Source of the DNA: Rhabditoides inermis
Lineage: Eukaryota; Nematoda; Chromadorea; Rhabditida; Rhabditidae
NCBI GenBank assembly: GCA_963966185.1
Contig: CAWZYM010000204.1
Coordinates: 525,001-589,000 of the forward strand
Length of the DNA: 64,000 nt
Reading direction: 5' to 3'
Notes under the pieces: model-generated
The model's database searches: none
Told to the model about the DNA's origin: nothing
The model's input: the letters and a program-made list of their open reading frames with translations, nothing else
Part shown: positions 20,741 through 31,900 of the stretch, one piece after another
Layout: every line of letters starts with the position of its first letter
Position numbering within the stretch: the stretch's first letter is position 1
Program-made: the position numbers and the translations under genes

Positions 20741-21204
20741 CGCACGCTGCTGAAAGGGTTCCACGCACGTGCGCGCATCGCACTCCATTGCAAGTAAAGC
20801 TCTGGGACAGAAACGATTGATAGATAGAGAGAAACACGTGATATTGAACAGAGAACAATAGCTTTTATTTGTCTGGATGTTAAACCATTAAGTGCTGAAT
20901 AATACTAATAATTTATACGGTTGATTAATAACACTTGAAAAAACAATATTGGACAGACAAAACACAAAAAAAACACAATATAATCTAAGCGAGAGGAGAA
21001 AAAGGATGACAAAAAACATCTCTCAAAAAGTGGAGTCGCCGTTTGAAAGCGGGGTAATGCAGCAGACGGGGCAATAGTGTTTAGACAACTACTAGGAAGC
21101 AAGTGAGAGAAACACTGGAGCAGATTCTTTTAGCAGAGGTGATAGCGTAACCGTAACATATCATGCCATCGCAATGGTCACCATAGTTTCCGTGGAGGAT
21201 TGAA
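20741..21204. other. Region upstream of the carboxylesterase gene
   Basis: Should hold the promoter of the minus-strand carboxylesterase gene. No TATA box is obvious. The part from 20860 is AT-rich and has no exon-like frame. Confidence 0.4.
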
Positions 21205-21206
21205 AT

Positions 21207-22254
21207 GTGTGTGTGTGTGTGTGTGTCTGTGTGTGTCTGTGTGTGTGTCTGTGTGTGTGTGTCTGTGTGTGTGTCTGTGTGTGTGTCTGTGTGTGTGTGT
21301 CTGTGTGTGTGTCTGTGTGTGTCTGTGTGTGTGTCTGTGTGCGTGTGCGTGTGCGTGTGCGTGTGCGTGTGCGTGTGCGTGTGCGTGTAGGTGTGCGTGT
21401 GCGTGTGCGTGTGCGTGTGCGTGTGCGTGTGCGTGTGCGTGTGCGTGTGCGTGTGCGTGTGCGTGTGCGTGTGCGTGTGCGTGTGCGTGTGCGTGTGCGT
21501 GTGCGTGTGCGTGTGCGTGTGCGTGTGCGTGTGCGTGTGCGTGTGCGTGTGCGTGTGCGTGTGCGTGTGCGTGTGCGTGTGCGTGTGCGTGTGCGTGTGC
21601 GTGTGCGTGTGCGTGTGCGTGTGCGTGTGCGTGTGCGTGTGCGTGTGCGTGTGCGTGTGCGTGTGCGTGTGCGTGTGCGTGTGCGTGTGCGTGTGCGTGT
21701 GCGTGTGCGTGTGCGTGTGCGTGTGCGTGTGCGTGTGCGTGTGCGTGTGCGTGTGCGTGTGCGTGTGCGTGTGCGTGTGCGTGTGCGTGTGCGTGTGCGT
21801 GTGCGTGTGCGTGTGCGTGTGCGTGTGCGTGTGCGTGTGCGTGTGCGTGTGCGTGTGCGTGTGCGTGTGCGTGTGCGTGTGCGTGTGCGTGTGCGTGTGC
21901 GTGTGCGTGTGCGTGTGCGTGTGCGTGTGCGTGTGCGTGTGCGTGTGCGTGTGCGTGTGCGTGTGCGTGTGCGTGTGCGTGTGCGTGTGCGTGTGCGTGT
22001 GCGTGTGCGTGTGCGTGTGCGTGTGCGTGTGCGTGTGCGTGTGCGTGTGCGTGTGCGTGTGCGTGTGCGTGTGCGTGTGCGTGTGCGTGTGCGTGTGCGT
22101 GTGCGTGTGCGTGTGCGTGTGCGTGTGCGTGTGCGTGTGCGTGTGCGTGTGCGTGTGCGTGTGCGTGTGCGTGTGCGTGTGCGTGTGCGTGTGCGTGTGC
22201 GTGTGCGTGTGCGTGTGCGTGTGCGTGTGCGTGTGCGTGTGCGTGTGCGTGTGC
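21207..22254. repeat. TG-rich simple repeat passing into a GTGTGC hexanucleotide array of about 900 bp
   Basis: 21207-21340 is TG repeat with regular TC interruptions (GTGTGTCTGT pattern). 21341-22254 is a near-perfect array of GTGTGC, about 150 copies, with one visible variant (TAGGTG) at about 21387. Three frames on each strand are open, giving artificial Cys-Val, Arg-Val and Thr-His-type peptides that are not genes. Alternating purine-pyrimidine sequence of this kind can adopt Z-DNA. Confidence 0.97.
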
Positions 22255-22714
22255 GACCGGCATTCAGCGACTGGCTTGCACAATAAATCACATTTATGTT
22301 AATAACTTTTCGCTAATCACGGCTCTTCCGAAACGGCAAGCGGGAGGCTTTGACATCAATCTCAATTCATGTTCGTGCGGAAACTGTGGGTCTAATAGTG
22401 AGACAATTCGAGAGTAACAAGGCATCAAACGCCGTTTCTGGACTCTCCAGATGCAAGCGATGCGACGGCGATCGACTACACATGGAGAGTGAAAGAGACA
22501 ATTGCAAACAAGGATACTCCCCGTTTGCTGTCCAAAAATATTCTATAACAACACTCTCGAAAAAGAGGTTACCATGAATGTACCTTGAGTACTTGGGATT
22601 AATCCAACGAAACACGGTGAAAGTACCGGCATATGTTGACTCCGCATTCAATCCGCGCCGGCTTTAGCGACGATGCTAAACCCAGCGTAAATTGCGCGCA
22701 GGTTTAGAAGGGGG
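22255..22714. other. Region between simple repeat and U6 gene
   Basis: No exon found. The last 60 bp should contain the proximal sequence element of the U6 promoter; a candidate lies around 22685-22705 (GCGTAAATTGCGCGCAGG), judged by position only. Confidence 0.4.
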
Positions 22715-22722
22715 TTTATATA
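22715..22722 (+). promoter_or_regulatory. TATA box of the U6 gene (TTTATATA)
   Basis: Centred about 27 bp before the U6 start, the usual place for an external (type 3) RNA polymerase III promoter. Confidence 0.8.
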
Positions 22723-22744
22723 CGCTCCCGGGTGCCCGTATTTC

Positions 22745-22847
22745 GTTCATTCCAAATGAACATATACTAAAATTGGAACAATACAGAGAGGATTAGCATG
22801 GCCCCTGCGCAAGGATGACACGCAAATTCATGAAGCGTTCCAATTTT
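22745..22847 (+). ncRNA. U6: U6 spliceosomal RNA
   Basis: The catalytic core is conserved: CATATACTAAAATTGG, then ACAGAG (the ACAGAGA box here reads ACAGAGAGGATTAGC), GCATGGCCCCTGCGCAAGG and GATGACACGCAAATTC. The 5' end forms a short hairpin (GTTCAT, loop, ATGAAC), and a T7 terminator begins at 22844. A TATA box at the right distance supports transcription. The short 5' stem resembles nematode U6. It acts in the nucleus at the centre of the spliceosome. Confidence 0.95.
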
Positions 22848-22919
22848 TTTGTCCTGTTTTTGAAAAAAAAAATTCAGTCAGAGTTCTACCATTTGTCTCC
22901 GCCCATGGTCATGGACAAA

Positions 22920-22991
22920 TCTTCGGTAGTATAGTGGTTAGTATCCGCGTCTGTCACAGGCGATACCCGGGTTCGATTCCCGGCCGAAGAG
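22920..22991 (+). tRNA. tRNA-Asp (anticodon GTC)
   Basis: A 72-base cloverleaf. The acceptor stem TCTTCGG pairs with CCGAAGA and the discriminator is G. The anticodon GTC lies at 22953-22955 (tRNA position 34), and the T-loop/B box is GGGTTCGATTCCCGG. The A box is TAGTATAGTGG. It closely resembles eukaryotic tRNA-Asp. It starts 70 bp after the U6 terminator and has its own internal promoter. Confidence 0.96.
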
Positions 22992-23396
22992 AATATTTTG
23001 CATACTGTATCATTCTCTTTTCAAACTTGTTTGGTTTGTTTTCTGCCGCTCACTATAATGTCAATGCCACCCACCACATCGTTACTGCTCCTTGGTCATT
23101 TTCCCCGCGGGGAAGGGCCGATTCTGGAAGAGGTGCAATTCCAGTCCGACCCGTGGCTAGAGAGCAGCAAGCTGCTACATTTAGCCGGTATTCAAAATAA
23201 GATAAACTCGATGCAATCAATCGATTGCGTATAGGAGTTTAAACCTATAAGAACAGAACTACAAAATTATCCTAGCCGAAAGGCCGAGAAGCGATGATGT
23301 TGTATATCTCAGCCGATTATACGTTATTGTTACGTTTTACGCCGGATATGTCGCGTGAACGTGCGCCGATCCGGGGGAGTTGCAAAAAAGCGGCAA
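22992..23396. other. Spacer between tRNA-Asp and 5S rRNA, with one short frame
   Basis: A 58-codon plus-strand frame at 23058-23234 (MSMPPTTSLLLLGHF at its start) has protein-like composition but no known motif and no second exon, so I do not call it a gene. Confidence 0.35.
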
Positions 23397-23516
23397 AAGC
23401 TTACGTTACCCGGGATTCCCAAGCCGTCTCAGATCCAAGTATTAACCGGGCGCATCGTTGCTTGACTTGCCAGATCGGACGGGATGGCGTATTTTCAACG
23501 AGCTATGAACGTAAGC
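23397..23516 (-). rRNA. 5S ribosomal RNA
   Basis: On the minus strand this reads as a complete 5S rRNA of about 120 nt. The helix I ends GCTTACG and CGTAAGC pair perfectly. Inside are the conserved CGCCATCCCGTCCGATCTGG, AAGTCAAGCAACG and TACTTGGATCTGAGACGG, the last covering the internal promoter. A short T run follows (AAGCTTTT). It is a large-subunit rRNA component transcribed by RNA polymerase III. A related truncated copy lies at 28346-28440. Confidence 0.95.
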
Positions 23517-23540
23517 GATAGGGTTGCTATTTTCTTGGGT

Positions 23541-23590
23541 GATCCGTCAAGATTTCTTGATCAAATGAATGGAAATTTTGCGTGCAAATG
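23541..23590 (+). repeat. 50 bp direct repeat, left copy
   Basis: Differs from 27803-27852 by one base in 50 (GATCCGTCAAGATTTCTTGA at its start). The two copies enclose the split LINE. Confidence 0.95.
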
Positions 23591-23876
23591 TAATGTAATG
23601 TAATGTTTATCGTAATCGTCTAGGCTAGGTATACACGGGAGCAATAAATAACGAAGATGCAAATGCAACAATGTACAGTACATGCTACCGTAATATTTGG
23701 GTGGATAGATGCTGCTGCCGTGGGAGACAGACCGCAGTAGAGTGACCGCACCCGCGCCCCCGATGCCTATCCCGGCACCGCCCCCAGAGTGGAGTGGTTA
23801 CCACATAGTGGAGTAGTGCCGCTAACTGTAATTGAGGAAGACGCGCAGCATTGCGCGGTATAGTGCAGTCAGTATA
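23591..23876. other. Spacer before the LINE relic
   Basis: Begins with a TAATG repeat and contains a GC-rich part near 23710-23800. Probably the 3' UTR of the minus-strand LINE; no gene seen. Confidence 0.4.
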
Positions 23877-24618
23877 CTAATTCGCTGTATATGATTTCAG
23901 AACATTTTTCATGAGATAGTTCGTCAGATTTGTTTTGAATATTTTGTAATTGTCTTCACAAACGATGTAAGTTGGTAGCTGATTCCAAACAGTGCAAACT
24001 CTGTGAGATAGGAAAGATTGTTCGAGAGCAGTGGTTGATTTTGAAAAGATTTTCAGTTCATTTCCTCTACTCCTTGACTGAATTGAAGATTCTTTTGAGT
24101 AGAAAACAATCGGATTGTCTTCTTTGTCCACCCAAACTTGACCATACACATACTTGTGTGCAGTACAAACATCTTTGATTGTTCTGCGCAATGAAAGAGG
24201 TTTGAGATCAAGTTCTTTCAGTCTTTGATCATACTCAAGATTCGGACAAAAACGTTTTGTAAACATATTTTGAATTTTCTCAACTGGATCCCAGTAAGTT
24301 TTCTTTATATCAATGAGGCACTCAGTATTGTGTTCCAAAATAAGTAAAACCTTAGCATTAAATAGCGTCATAAAGCCTTTCTTATTAAAACTGAATGCTC
24401 TGAACATATTATTCATAATTGCACCTGCCTTACGAGCTTGCTGTAGTAAGTGAATTCGAGGTTTAAGATCACTTGATATTTCAACTCCAAGATCTCGGAT
24501 ATGGTCTTTTTGTTGCAGCTGTATTCCGCCAATAGAATAACACGAATTATGGCGTTTTTGTCTTCCAGTATTCGTACACAAAACAGCGCACTTGCCAATT
24601 GAAATTTTTAATTGCCGA
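23877..24618 (-). pseudogene. LINE relic, C-terminal part of reverse transcriptase
   Basis: Continuous frame with RT thumb and C-terminal motifs: DLGVEISSDLKPRIHL, then NMFRAFSFNKKGFM, LDLKPLSLRR and HRVCTVWNQLPTYIV. It ends at a stop at 23877. It begins at the 68 bp duplication shared with 26773-26840 and lacks everything up to and including the YADD box, which lies in the other fragment 2.15 kb away. Confidence 0.9.
24550..24618. repeat. 69 bp direct repeat, left copy (LINE sequence)
   Basis: Identical to 26772-26840. Encodes QLKISIGKCAVLCTNTGRQK of the RT in both places. Confidence 0.95.
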
Positions 24619-26771
24619 CTAGCGCTCCGGCGCGCTGTCGCGCGCCTCCGCACTAGGTATACAAAAATAGAAAAATAGAAGAATAGTTCGTTTTGCATGT
24701 TTGATAGTTGATTGCTCTCTAATGACTCTCGCGAAGATACATACACGCAAGAGTTGTAGTTGAAGTGTTCAAGTTCTATGTATTTTGTATATGTAGCTTA
24801 ATTTTTGTCTTTTCTAACTATCTCTCCTACTTCTTTTTCACCTTTTTTATGTTTCACAGATGTACACCGCCCCATCTCTTTCTCCTTTACACTGTTTTGT
24901 CTACTTTCCATCCTATCTCCCTCCTCCTCCCCCCGCCTGTCTCGCTATCTCTTTCTCTCTTTCTCTTTCTCTCTCTGTATTATATTCTCTAGAAACAGTA
25001 TTATACTCTCTATTGTCTACTGTCAACTTTCTAGAGACAATACTAAAACTATGCTCTTGTTTGTCTGATGCATCTTTTTCTTCTACTGTGACAACAACTT
25101 TCTAGAGACATTAATATGTTTTCTTCTGTCTACTTTCACCTCTCGTCACCTCTTCCACTCTCACTCTCACATCTGCAGTAATCACTATCACTGCGACTTT
25201 CGAGAGACAGTTATGTCTACTTAGGGATGTCAAGGGGAATTTTCAAGTGTTACGGATATGTGCTTACTCTATATCAAAATGAAGTAAATTATATGTAGTT
25301 TTGAAATAGTATCATTTTAATTAGTTGTTTTCTTTCATTTCCGCGTTACGCGCATCGAAAGCGCGCGGTTTGAGGACGCGCGCGGCACACAACTTCACAG
25401 AGAAAGGCTAAGCCACGCCCCTTTTTGACGTCATTTTCATAGGATCAAATCAACTTTTGTCAAAAATAATAGGTTATGACACGGTCCAGCGCCAAAAGAA
25501 AGGCACTACTAGATACAACTTTTTACGGCGCGTCGAATGGTGTATTCCGTTTGGCGCGGGAAGATGCCGCTTATTTGTGCCATCAAAGCTCCGCCCACTT
25601 GACATCCCTATGTCTACTCTCCCTTCTCTTTCCTTTTTTCTCTCTCCTATTCTCTCTCTCTCTCTCTCCTATTCTCTCTCTTGTATACTTTCACGTCCCC
25701 GCTGCGGTGACAACAACTTTCTAGAGACAGTACTATGGTACCTTCTGTCTACTCTTCTATTCTCACATCTGCAGTAGTCACTGCGACTTTCGAGAAACAG
25801 TTATGTAAAAACTTTTTAACAGAAAGTACTACTCTCTATTCTACTGTCTTCTCTCCCTACTGTCTACTCTCTCACGTTCTAAAAATATAATTTGACCGCC
25901 TGTGCTTGCCAAATGACATGTAAGGTGAACTCGATTCTCACCTCACCTCACTTCCACTCGACACTGTACTGCATCGAAAAGCGGAATTTCAGGCTGAATA
26001 TGTACAAGAGTACAAGTAATAAACTCAAAACTTAGTTTTAACTGAAAAAAGAATCAGTACGTAGTTCTATATTACGTCTACAATGACTTCGAGAAAAGAA
26101 GCCGGCTGGCGCGCCCTAACACGTTGTGCGCACGTGTGAAGGAGTTTGAAACAGTTTGAGGTTGATTTGATCGTTAGAAAGCACTATCTATTGGCGTCTC
26201 GAAACATTTTACATAACTTTCAACCTTCAACTTTTCGTTTTGTCAAAGTTATTCGTTGAAGATAGAAATTTTGTCTTCTTCAACTGACTCAATCCATTAT
26301 TGTTATATTTAGACATATTCCTATCAAAAAAATACACAACTGAGTGGATATGGGTCAGTGATTGCGAATGCTAACTATTCGATATCGATCGGTTGACCTG
26401 GCGGCTGGTAGCGAGCAATCCGGTGGGCGCGACCCCAGCAAGTAACGCGCGCTCAGAAAACGTCTAATACTGTATGAAGACAAAGTCCGATCGATCTGAA
26501 ACTTAGAGAGAAGGGCTTTTTTGCCCATAAAAGCTTAAGTTTACAAAATGGACCCTCTATCTCGTCTGTACGAAAAGTCGATCATATTCGCCATATTTAG
26601 TGACTTTTCAAGAAAGGAAACTAGTTTCTATAAGCTATTATACTTAATCTTTCTTCTATTCAATTTTCATAGAAATCGAAGATCATGAATTTTGGGTGCA
26701 TTTTGGGTACATTCGCCTATTTGGGCATGAAGATGAGGTCACAGGCAGCTGGTATCGCGGCTATCGACTTT
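24619..26771. mobile_element. 2.15 kb insert splitting the LINE relic
   Basis: Bordered on both sides by the same LINE sequence. It has no long coding frame. It contains pyrimidine-rich sequence (24890-25900) and two diverged copies of a segment with TTTCTAGAGACA and CACATCTGCAGTA (about 25095-25215 and 25700-25805). It ends with the dispersed repeat also found at 1-313. It could be one non-autonomous element or several nested pieces; no terminal repeats are obvious. Confidence 0.6.
26468..26770. repeat. Dispersed repeat, second copy
   Basis: Matches 1-313. Its right edge coincides with the right edge of the insert in the LINE relic. Confidence 0.85.
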
Positions 26772-26772
26772 T

Positions 26773-27802
26773 GGCGTTTTTGTCTTCCAGTATTCGTACA
26801 CAAAACAGCGCACTTGCCAATTGAAATTTTTAATTGCCGATTAGAGAACATTTTAAAAGCTGAGTTCATAACAGTTTGAAGCTTTGTTAAATAGTCCGGA
26901 ATACTTCTACTTATATAAAATTTAGTATCATCTGCATACATCAGTGATTTTGAGTGTTGTATGCATTTTTAAAAATCATTAAGGTAAATGTTAAAAAGAA
27001 GAGGCCCCAGGACTGATCCTTGAGGCACTCCGCTTCCCACTATTGTTGGTTGGAAGACAGATTCATTCACTCTCACCATTTGATGTCGACCATCTAGATA
27101 TACTTTTAACCAATTCACAAATTCTCTACTGATCCCATAAGCACACATGATGTCCAACAATCTACGATGGTTCACTGTATCGAATGCCTTCGCAATGTCC
27201 AAATATATGACATCTGTTCCTTGCCGGTTTTTGATCAGGTCACTTTGAAACTTTATGAGTTGAGAGGACGTGGATCTATGATCTAAGAAACCATGCTGAT
27301 TTGATGAGATAATGTGATTTTGCCACATGTATTTTCTTATATCATGTGTAACAATCGTTTCAAATAATCTGCAAGACGTACATGTGAGTGCAATGGGGCG
27401 ATAGTTTGTCGGATTACATGGATCACCAGACTTGAACACCGCCGTTAAAATAGATGTTTTCCACACTTTCGGCAATGTACAAGTATGTATACTTCTCGTA
27501 AATATAATTGATAGCGGAAGAGCAAGCACGACAGCTAGTTTATGAAGGGCAATACTAGGAATGGAATCCACACCATAAGAAAGCTTGTTTTTGACTTTTA
27601 ATAAAAATCTGTATACATTCACACTGAAGTCAATGCTATTCATACTAGATCCAAGAACCACATCGGGAGTGAATGGTTTGTGGTCATCCACTGTGAATAC
27701 AGATTTGAAATGATTGTTGAGAAGCTCTGCTCGTTGCGAATCATCTACTACAAGTTCGCATTGCTGATTTCTTAGAGCACCTAGCTGTTTTCTACTCACT
27801 CA
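26773..27802 (-). pseudogene. LINE relic, N-terminal and central part of reverse transcriptase
   Basis: The frame from 27799 carries RT motifs in order: NPTNYRPIALTC, NQHGFLDHRSTSSQL, VIYLDIAKAFDTVNH (catalytic Asp) and SGVPQGSVLGPLLF. An in-frame TAA at 26969 interrupts it, and the same frame then resumes with MYADDTKFY, the catalytic box. It breaks at 26773, inside a segment that is repeated at 24550-24618. Together with the C-terminal fragment it would make one CR1/Jockey-like element, now inactive. Confidence 0.9.
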
Positions 27803-27852
27803 GATCCGTCAAGATTTCTTGATCAAATGAATGGAAACTTTGCGTGCAAATG
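27803..27852 (+). repeat. 50 bp direct repeat, right copy
   Basis: Counterpart of 23541-23590. It abuts the LINE relic directly. Confidence 0.95.
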
Positions 27853-28119
27853 GCTCTACAACTTTTATTTGCGCGACAACTTCCAAACCGTGAAAGCGAA
27901 AACACGGGGAAAGATATATGGCTACATCTAGACGCGACTTCACACGGAGTGATAGACTCGGAAGCGCGTGGCTCTGCTATAAGTAGTTTTTGATAACAAA
28001 ACTTGCACCTTCTGGGATCACTGATTTCATCAACGATATCCGGCTATGACACAAATCAGCGTGATAGAATGGGCTTACTGACACTCCTATCCTCCCTCCT
28101 CCCTCCTCTTTCTCCCTTT
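27853..28119. other. Spacer without features
   Basis: No gene or repeat recognised. Confidence 0.4.
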
Positions 28120-28283
<164 letters not shown>

Positions 28284-28345
28284 TCCCTCTCTTTCTCGAT
28301 CGATCGATCGATTGATCGTTTCTGCAAAAAAAAAACAACTCAAAA

Positions 28346-28440
28346 GCTTACGTTACCCGGGATTCTCAAGCCGTCTCCGATCCAAGTACTAACCGGGCGC
28401 ATCGTTGCTTGACTTGCCAGATCGTACGGGATGGCGTATA
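28346..28440 (-). pseudogene. Truncated 5S rRNA copy
   Basis: On the minus strand it matches the last 95 or so bases of the 5S gene at 23397-23516 with a handful of changes. The 5' 25 bases are replaced by unrelated sequence, so helix I cannot form. Probably a pseudogene, although the internal promoter region is largely kept. Confidence 0.88.
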
Positions 28441-28991
28441 TCACGCAATCTCTGAGAGTTCGCGAGCCAGCAACATTCAAAGGTCGATATCTCAAAAGAC
28501 GTCCCCTTCGATTTTTGAAATATGAGTGTTTTTACACTTCGTATAGGTTACATTTTCATAAACTAACCAGAATAAGGTGCTACTGGAGACTGGATAATCA
28601 CCACGTCCAAAAGATTGGAAATTTTTAAATTTTCTTGGATTGAAACGCTCATAACTTTTTAGGATTTGATGGTACAACGACAATGTAAACACAAAGTATG
28701 CTTTAAATCACTTTAAGTTTTCATAAATGATTAGTTTTGGTCGGTTAATTTTCTGCTAATGGTCCATTTGCGTTGGACCACCATGAGTGGGTCATTTTCA
28801 AACGGCTGTAGCAAAAAAGACGTACCCTTCGAATTTTCTCGTATAATTTTTCTTTTGTTATAAACAACTTCAAGTTTTGAATAATGCAAACTAGAGACTG
28901 CTATCGAACTTCTATATATTTAAAAGAATTTATTTTTCACAATGTAAATCATATTTTTGCTTATAAAAGCTTAACCTTTCGATAACATCAA
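28441..28991. other. AT-rich stretch before the satellite
   Basis: No gene found. A small hairpin (TGGTCCA, 7-base loop, TGGACCA) lies at 28760-28780. The satellite starts sharply at about 28992. Confidence 0.5.
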
Positions 28992-31900
28992 CCTTTTTCC
29001 GAGGGCTACATACCTTTCCGAGGGCTACATACCTTTTTCCGAGGGCTACATATTTTTTTCCGAGGGTTTCAAACCTTTTTCCGAGGGCTACATACCTTTT
29101 TTCCGAAGGCTACATACCTTTTTTCGAAAGCTACATACATTTTTTTTCGAGGGCTACCTTTTTCCGAAGGCTACATACCTTTTTCCGAAGGCTACATACC
29201 TTTTTTCGAAGACTACATACATTTTTTCCGAGGGCTTCATAACTTTTTCCGAAGGCTACATACCTTTTTCCAAGGGCTACATAACTTTTTTCCGAGAGCT
29301 ACATACCTTTTTCCAAGGGCTACTTACCTTTTTCGAGGGCTACATACTTTTTTCCGAGGTACATACTTTTTTCCAAGGGCTACTTACCTTTTTCGAGGGC
29401 TACATACCTTTTTTCCGAGGGCTACATACCTTTCCGAGGGCTACATACCTTTTTCCGAGGGCTACATATTTTTTTCCGAGGGTTTCAAACCTTTTTCCGA
29501 GGGCTACATACCTTTTTTCCGAAGGCTACATACCTTTTTTCGAAGGCTACATACATTTTTTTTCGAGGGCTACCTTTTTCCGAAGGCTACATACCTTTTT
29601 CCGAAGGCTACATTCCTTTTTTCGAAGACTACATACATTTTTTCCGAGGGCTTCATAACTTTTTCCGAAGGCTACATACCTTTTTCCAAGGGCTACATAT
29701 TTTTTTTCCGAGAGCTACATACCTTTTTCCAAGGGCTACTTACCTTTTTCGAGGGCTACATACTTTTTTCCGAGGTACATACTTTTTTCCAAGGGCTACT
29801 TACCTTTTTCGAGGGCTACATACCTTTTTTCCGAGGGCTACATACCTTTCCGAGAGCTACATACCTTTTCCGAGGGCTACATAATTTTTTTTCCGAAGGC
29901 TACATTCCTTTTTTCGAAGGCTACATACATTTTTTTCCGAGGGCTACATACCTTTTTCCGAGGGCTACATACCTTTTTCCGAGGGCTACATACCTTTTTC
30001 CGAGGGCTACATACCTTTTTCCGAGGGCTACATACCTTTTTCCAAAGGCTACATACCTTTTTTTCGAGGGCTACATACCTTTTTTAAGGGCTACATACCT
30101 TTTTTTCAAAGGCTACATACCTTTTTCCGAGGGCTACATACCTTTTTCCGAGGGCTACATACCTTTTTTCCGAGAGTACATACCGAGGGCTACATACCTT
30201 TTTCCGAGGGCTACATACCTTTTTTTCGAGGGCTTCATACCTTTTTTAATGGCTACATACCTTTTTCCGAGAGCTACATACATACCTTTTTCCGAGGGCT
30301 TCATACCTTTTTCCGAGAGTACATACCTTTTTCCAAGGGCTACTCACCTTTTTCGAGGGCTACATACCTTTTTCCGAGGGCTACATCCCTTTTTCCGAGG
30401 GCTACAAACCTTTTTCCGAGGGCTACATACCTTTTTTTCGATGGCTACGTACTTTTTTTAAAGGCTACATACCTTTTTTCCAAGGGCTACATACCTTTTT
30501 CGAGGGCTACATACCTTTTTCCGAGGGCTACATACCTTTTTCCGAGGGCTACATACCTTTTTTCGAGGGCTACATACCTTTTTCCGAGGGCTACATACCT
30601 TTTTCCGAGGGCTACATACTTTTCCGAGGGCTACATACCTTTTTCCGAGAGCTACATATTTTTTTCCGAAGGCTACATTCCTTTTTTCGAAGGCTACATA
30701 CATTTTTTTTCCGAGGGCTACATACCTTTTTCCGAGGGCTACATACCTTTTTCCGAGGACTACATACCTTTTTTCGAGGGCTACATACCTTTTTCCGAGG
30801 GCTACATACCTTTTTCAAGGGCTACTTACCTTTTTCGAGGGCTACATACCTTTTTCCGAGGGCTACATATTTTTTTTTCCGAGGGTTTCAAACCTTTTTC
30901 CGAGGGCTAGATACCTTTTTTCCGAAGGCTACATACCTTTTTTCGAAGGCTACATACATTTTTTTTCGAGGGCTACCTTTTTCCGAAGGCTACATACCTT
31001 TTTCCGAAGGCTACATTCCTTTTTTCGAAGACTACATACATTTTTTCCGAGGGCTTCATAACTTTTTCCGAAGGCTACATACCTTTTTCCAAGGGCTACA
31101 TATTTTTTTCCGAGAGCTACATACCTTTTTCCAAGGGCTACTTACCTTTTTCGAGGGCCACATACTTTTTTCCGAGGTACATACTTTTTTCCAAGGGCTA
31201 CTTACCTTTTTCGAGGGCTACATACCTTTTTTCCGAGGGCTACATACCTTTCCGAGAGCTACATACCTTTTTCCGAGGGCTACATAATTTTTTTTCCGAA
31301 GGCTACATTCCTTTTTTCGAAGGCTACATACATTTTTTTCCGAGGGCTACATACCTTTTTCCGAGGGCTACATACCTTTTTCCGAGGGCTACATACCTTT
31401 TTCCGAGGGCTACATACCTTTTTCCGAGGGCTACATACCTTTTTCCAAAGGCTACATACCTTTTTTTCGAGGGCTACATACCTTTTTTAAGGGCTAAATA
31501 CCTTTTTTTCAAAGGCTACATACCTTTTTCCGAGGGCTACATACCTTTTTCCGAGGGCTACATACCTTTTTCCGAGAGTACATACCTTTTTCCGAGGGCT
31601 ACATACCTTTTTCCGAGGGCTACATACCTTTTTTTCGAGGGCTTCATACCTTTTTCAATGGCTACATACCTTTTTCCGAGAGCTACATACATACCTTTTT
31701 CCGAGGGCTTCATACCTTTTTCCGAGACTACATACATACCTTTTTCCAAGGGCTACTCAGGCTACATACATACCTTTTTCCAAGGGCTACTCACCTTTTT
31801 CGAGGGCTACATACCTTTTTCCGAGGGCTACATCCCTTTTTCCGAGGGCTACAAACCTTTTTCCGAGGGCTACATACCTTTTTTTTCGATGGCTACATAT

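Noticed and set aside
20394..20858. 154-codon minus-strand Pro/His-rich frame
   Set aside because: It is an alternative frame across carboxylesterase exons 1-2; the spliced frame matches the family.
21081..22417. Open frames of 300-405 codons on both strands over the GTGTGC block
   Set aside because: Two-residue repeat peptides from a simple hexanucleotide repeat; all frames are open by composition.
23058..23234. 58-codon frame in the tRNA-5S spacer
   Set aside because: Protein-like composition but no motif, no splice partners and no family; not enough for a gene call.
24765..25105. Ser/Leu/Phe-rich overlapping frames in all three plus frames
   Set aside because: Products of pyrimidine-rich sequence inside the insert; no consistent frame or motif.
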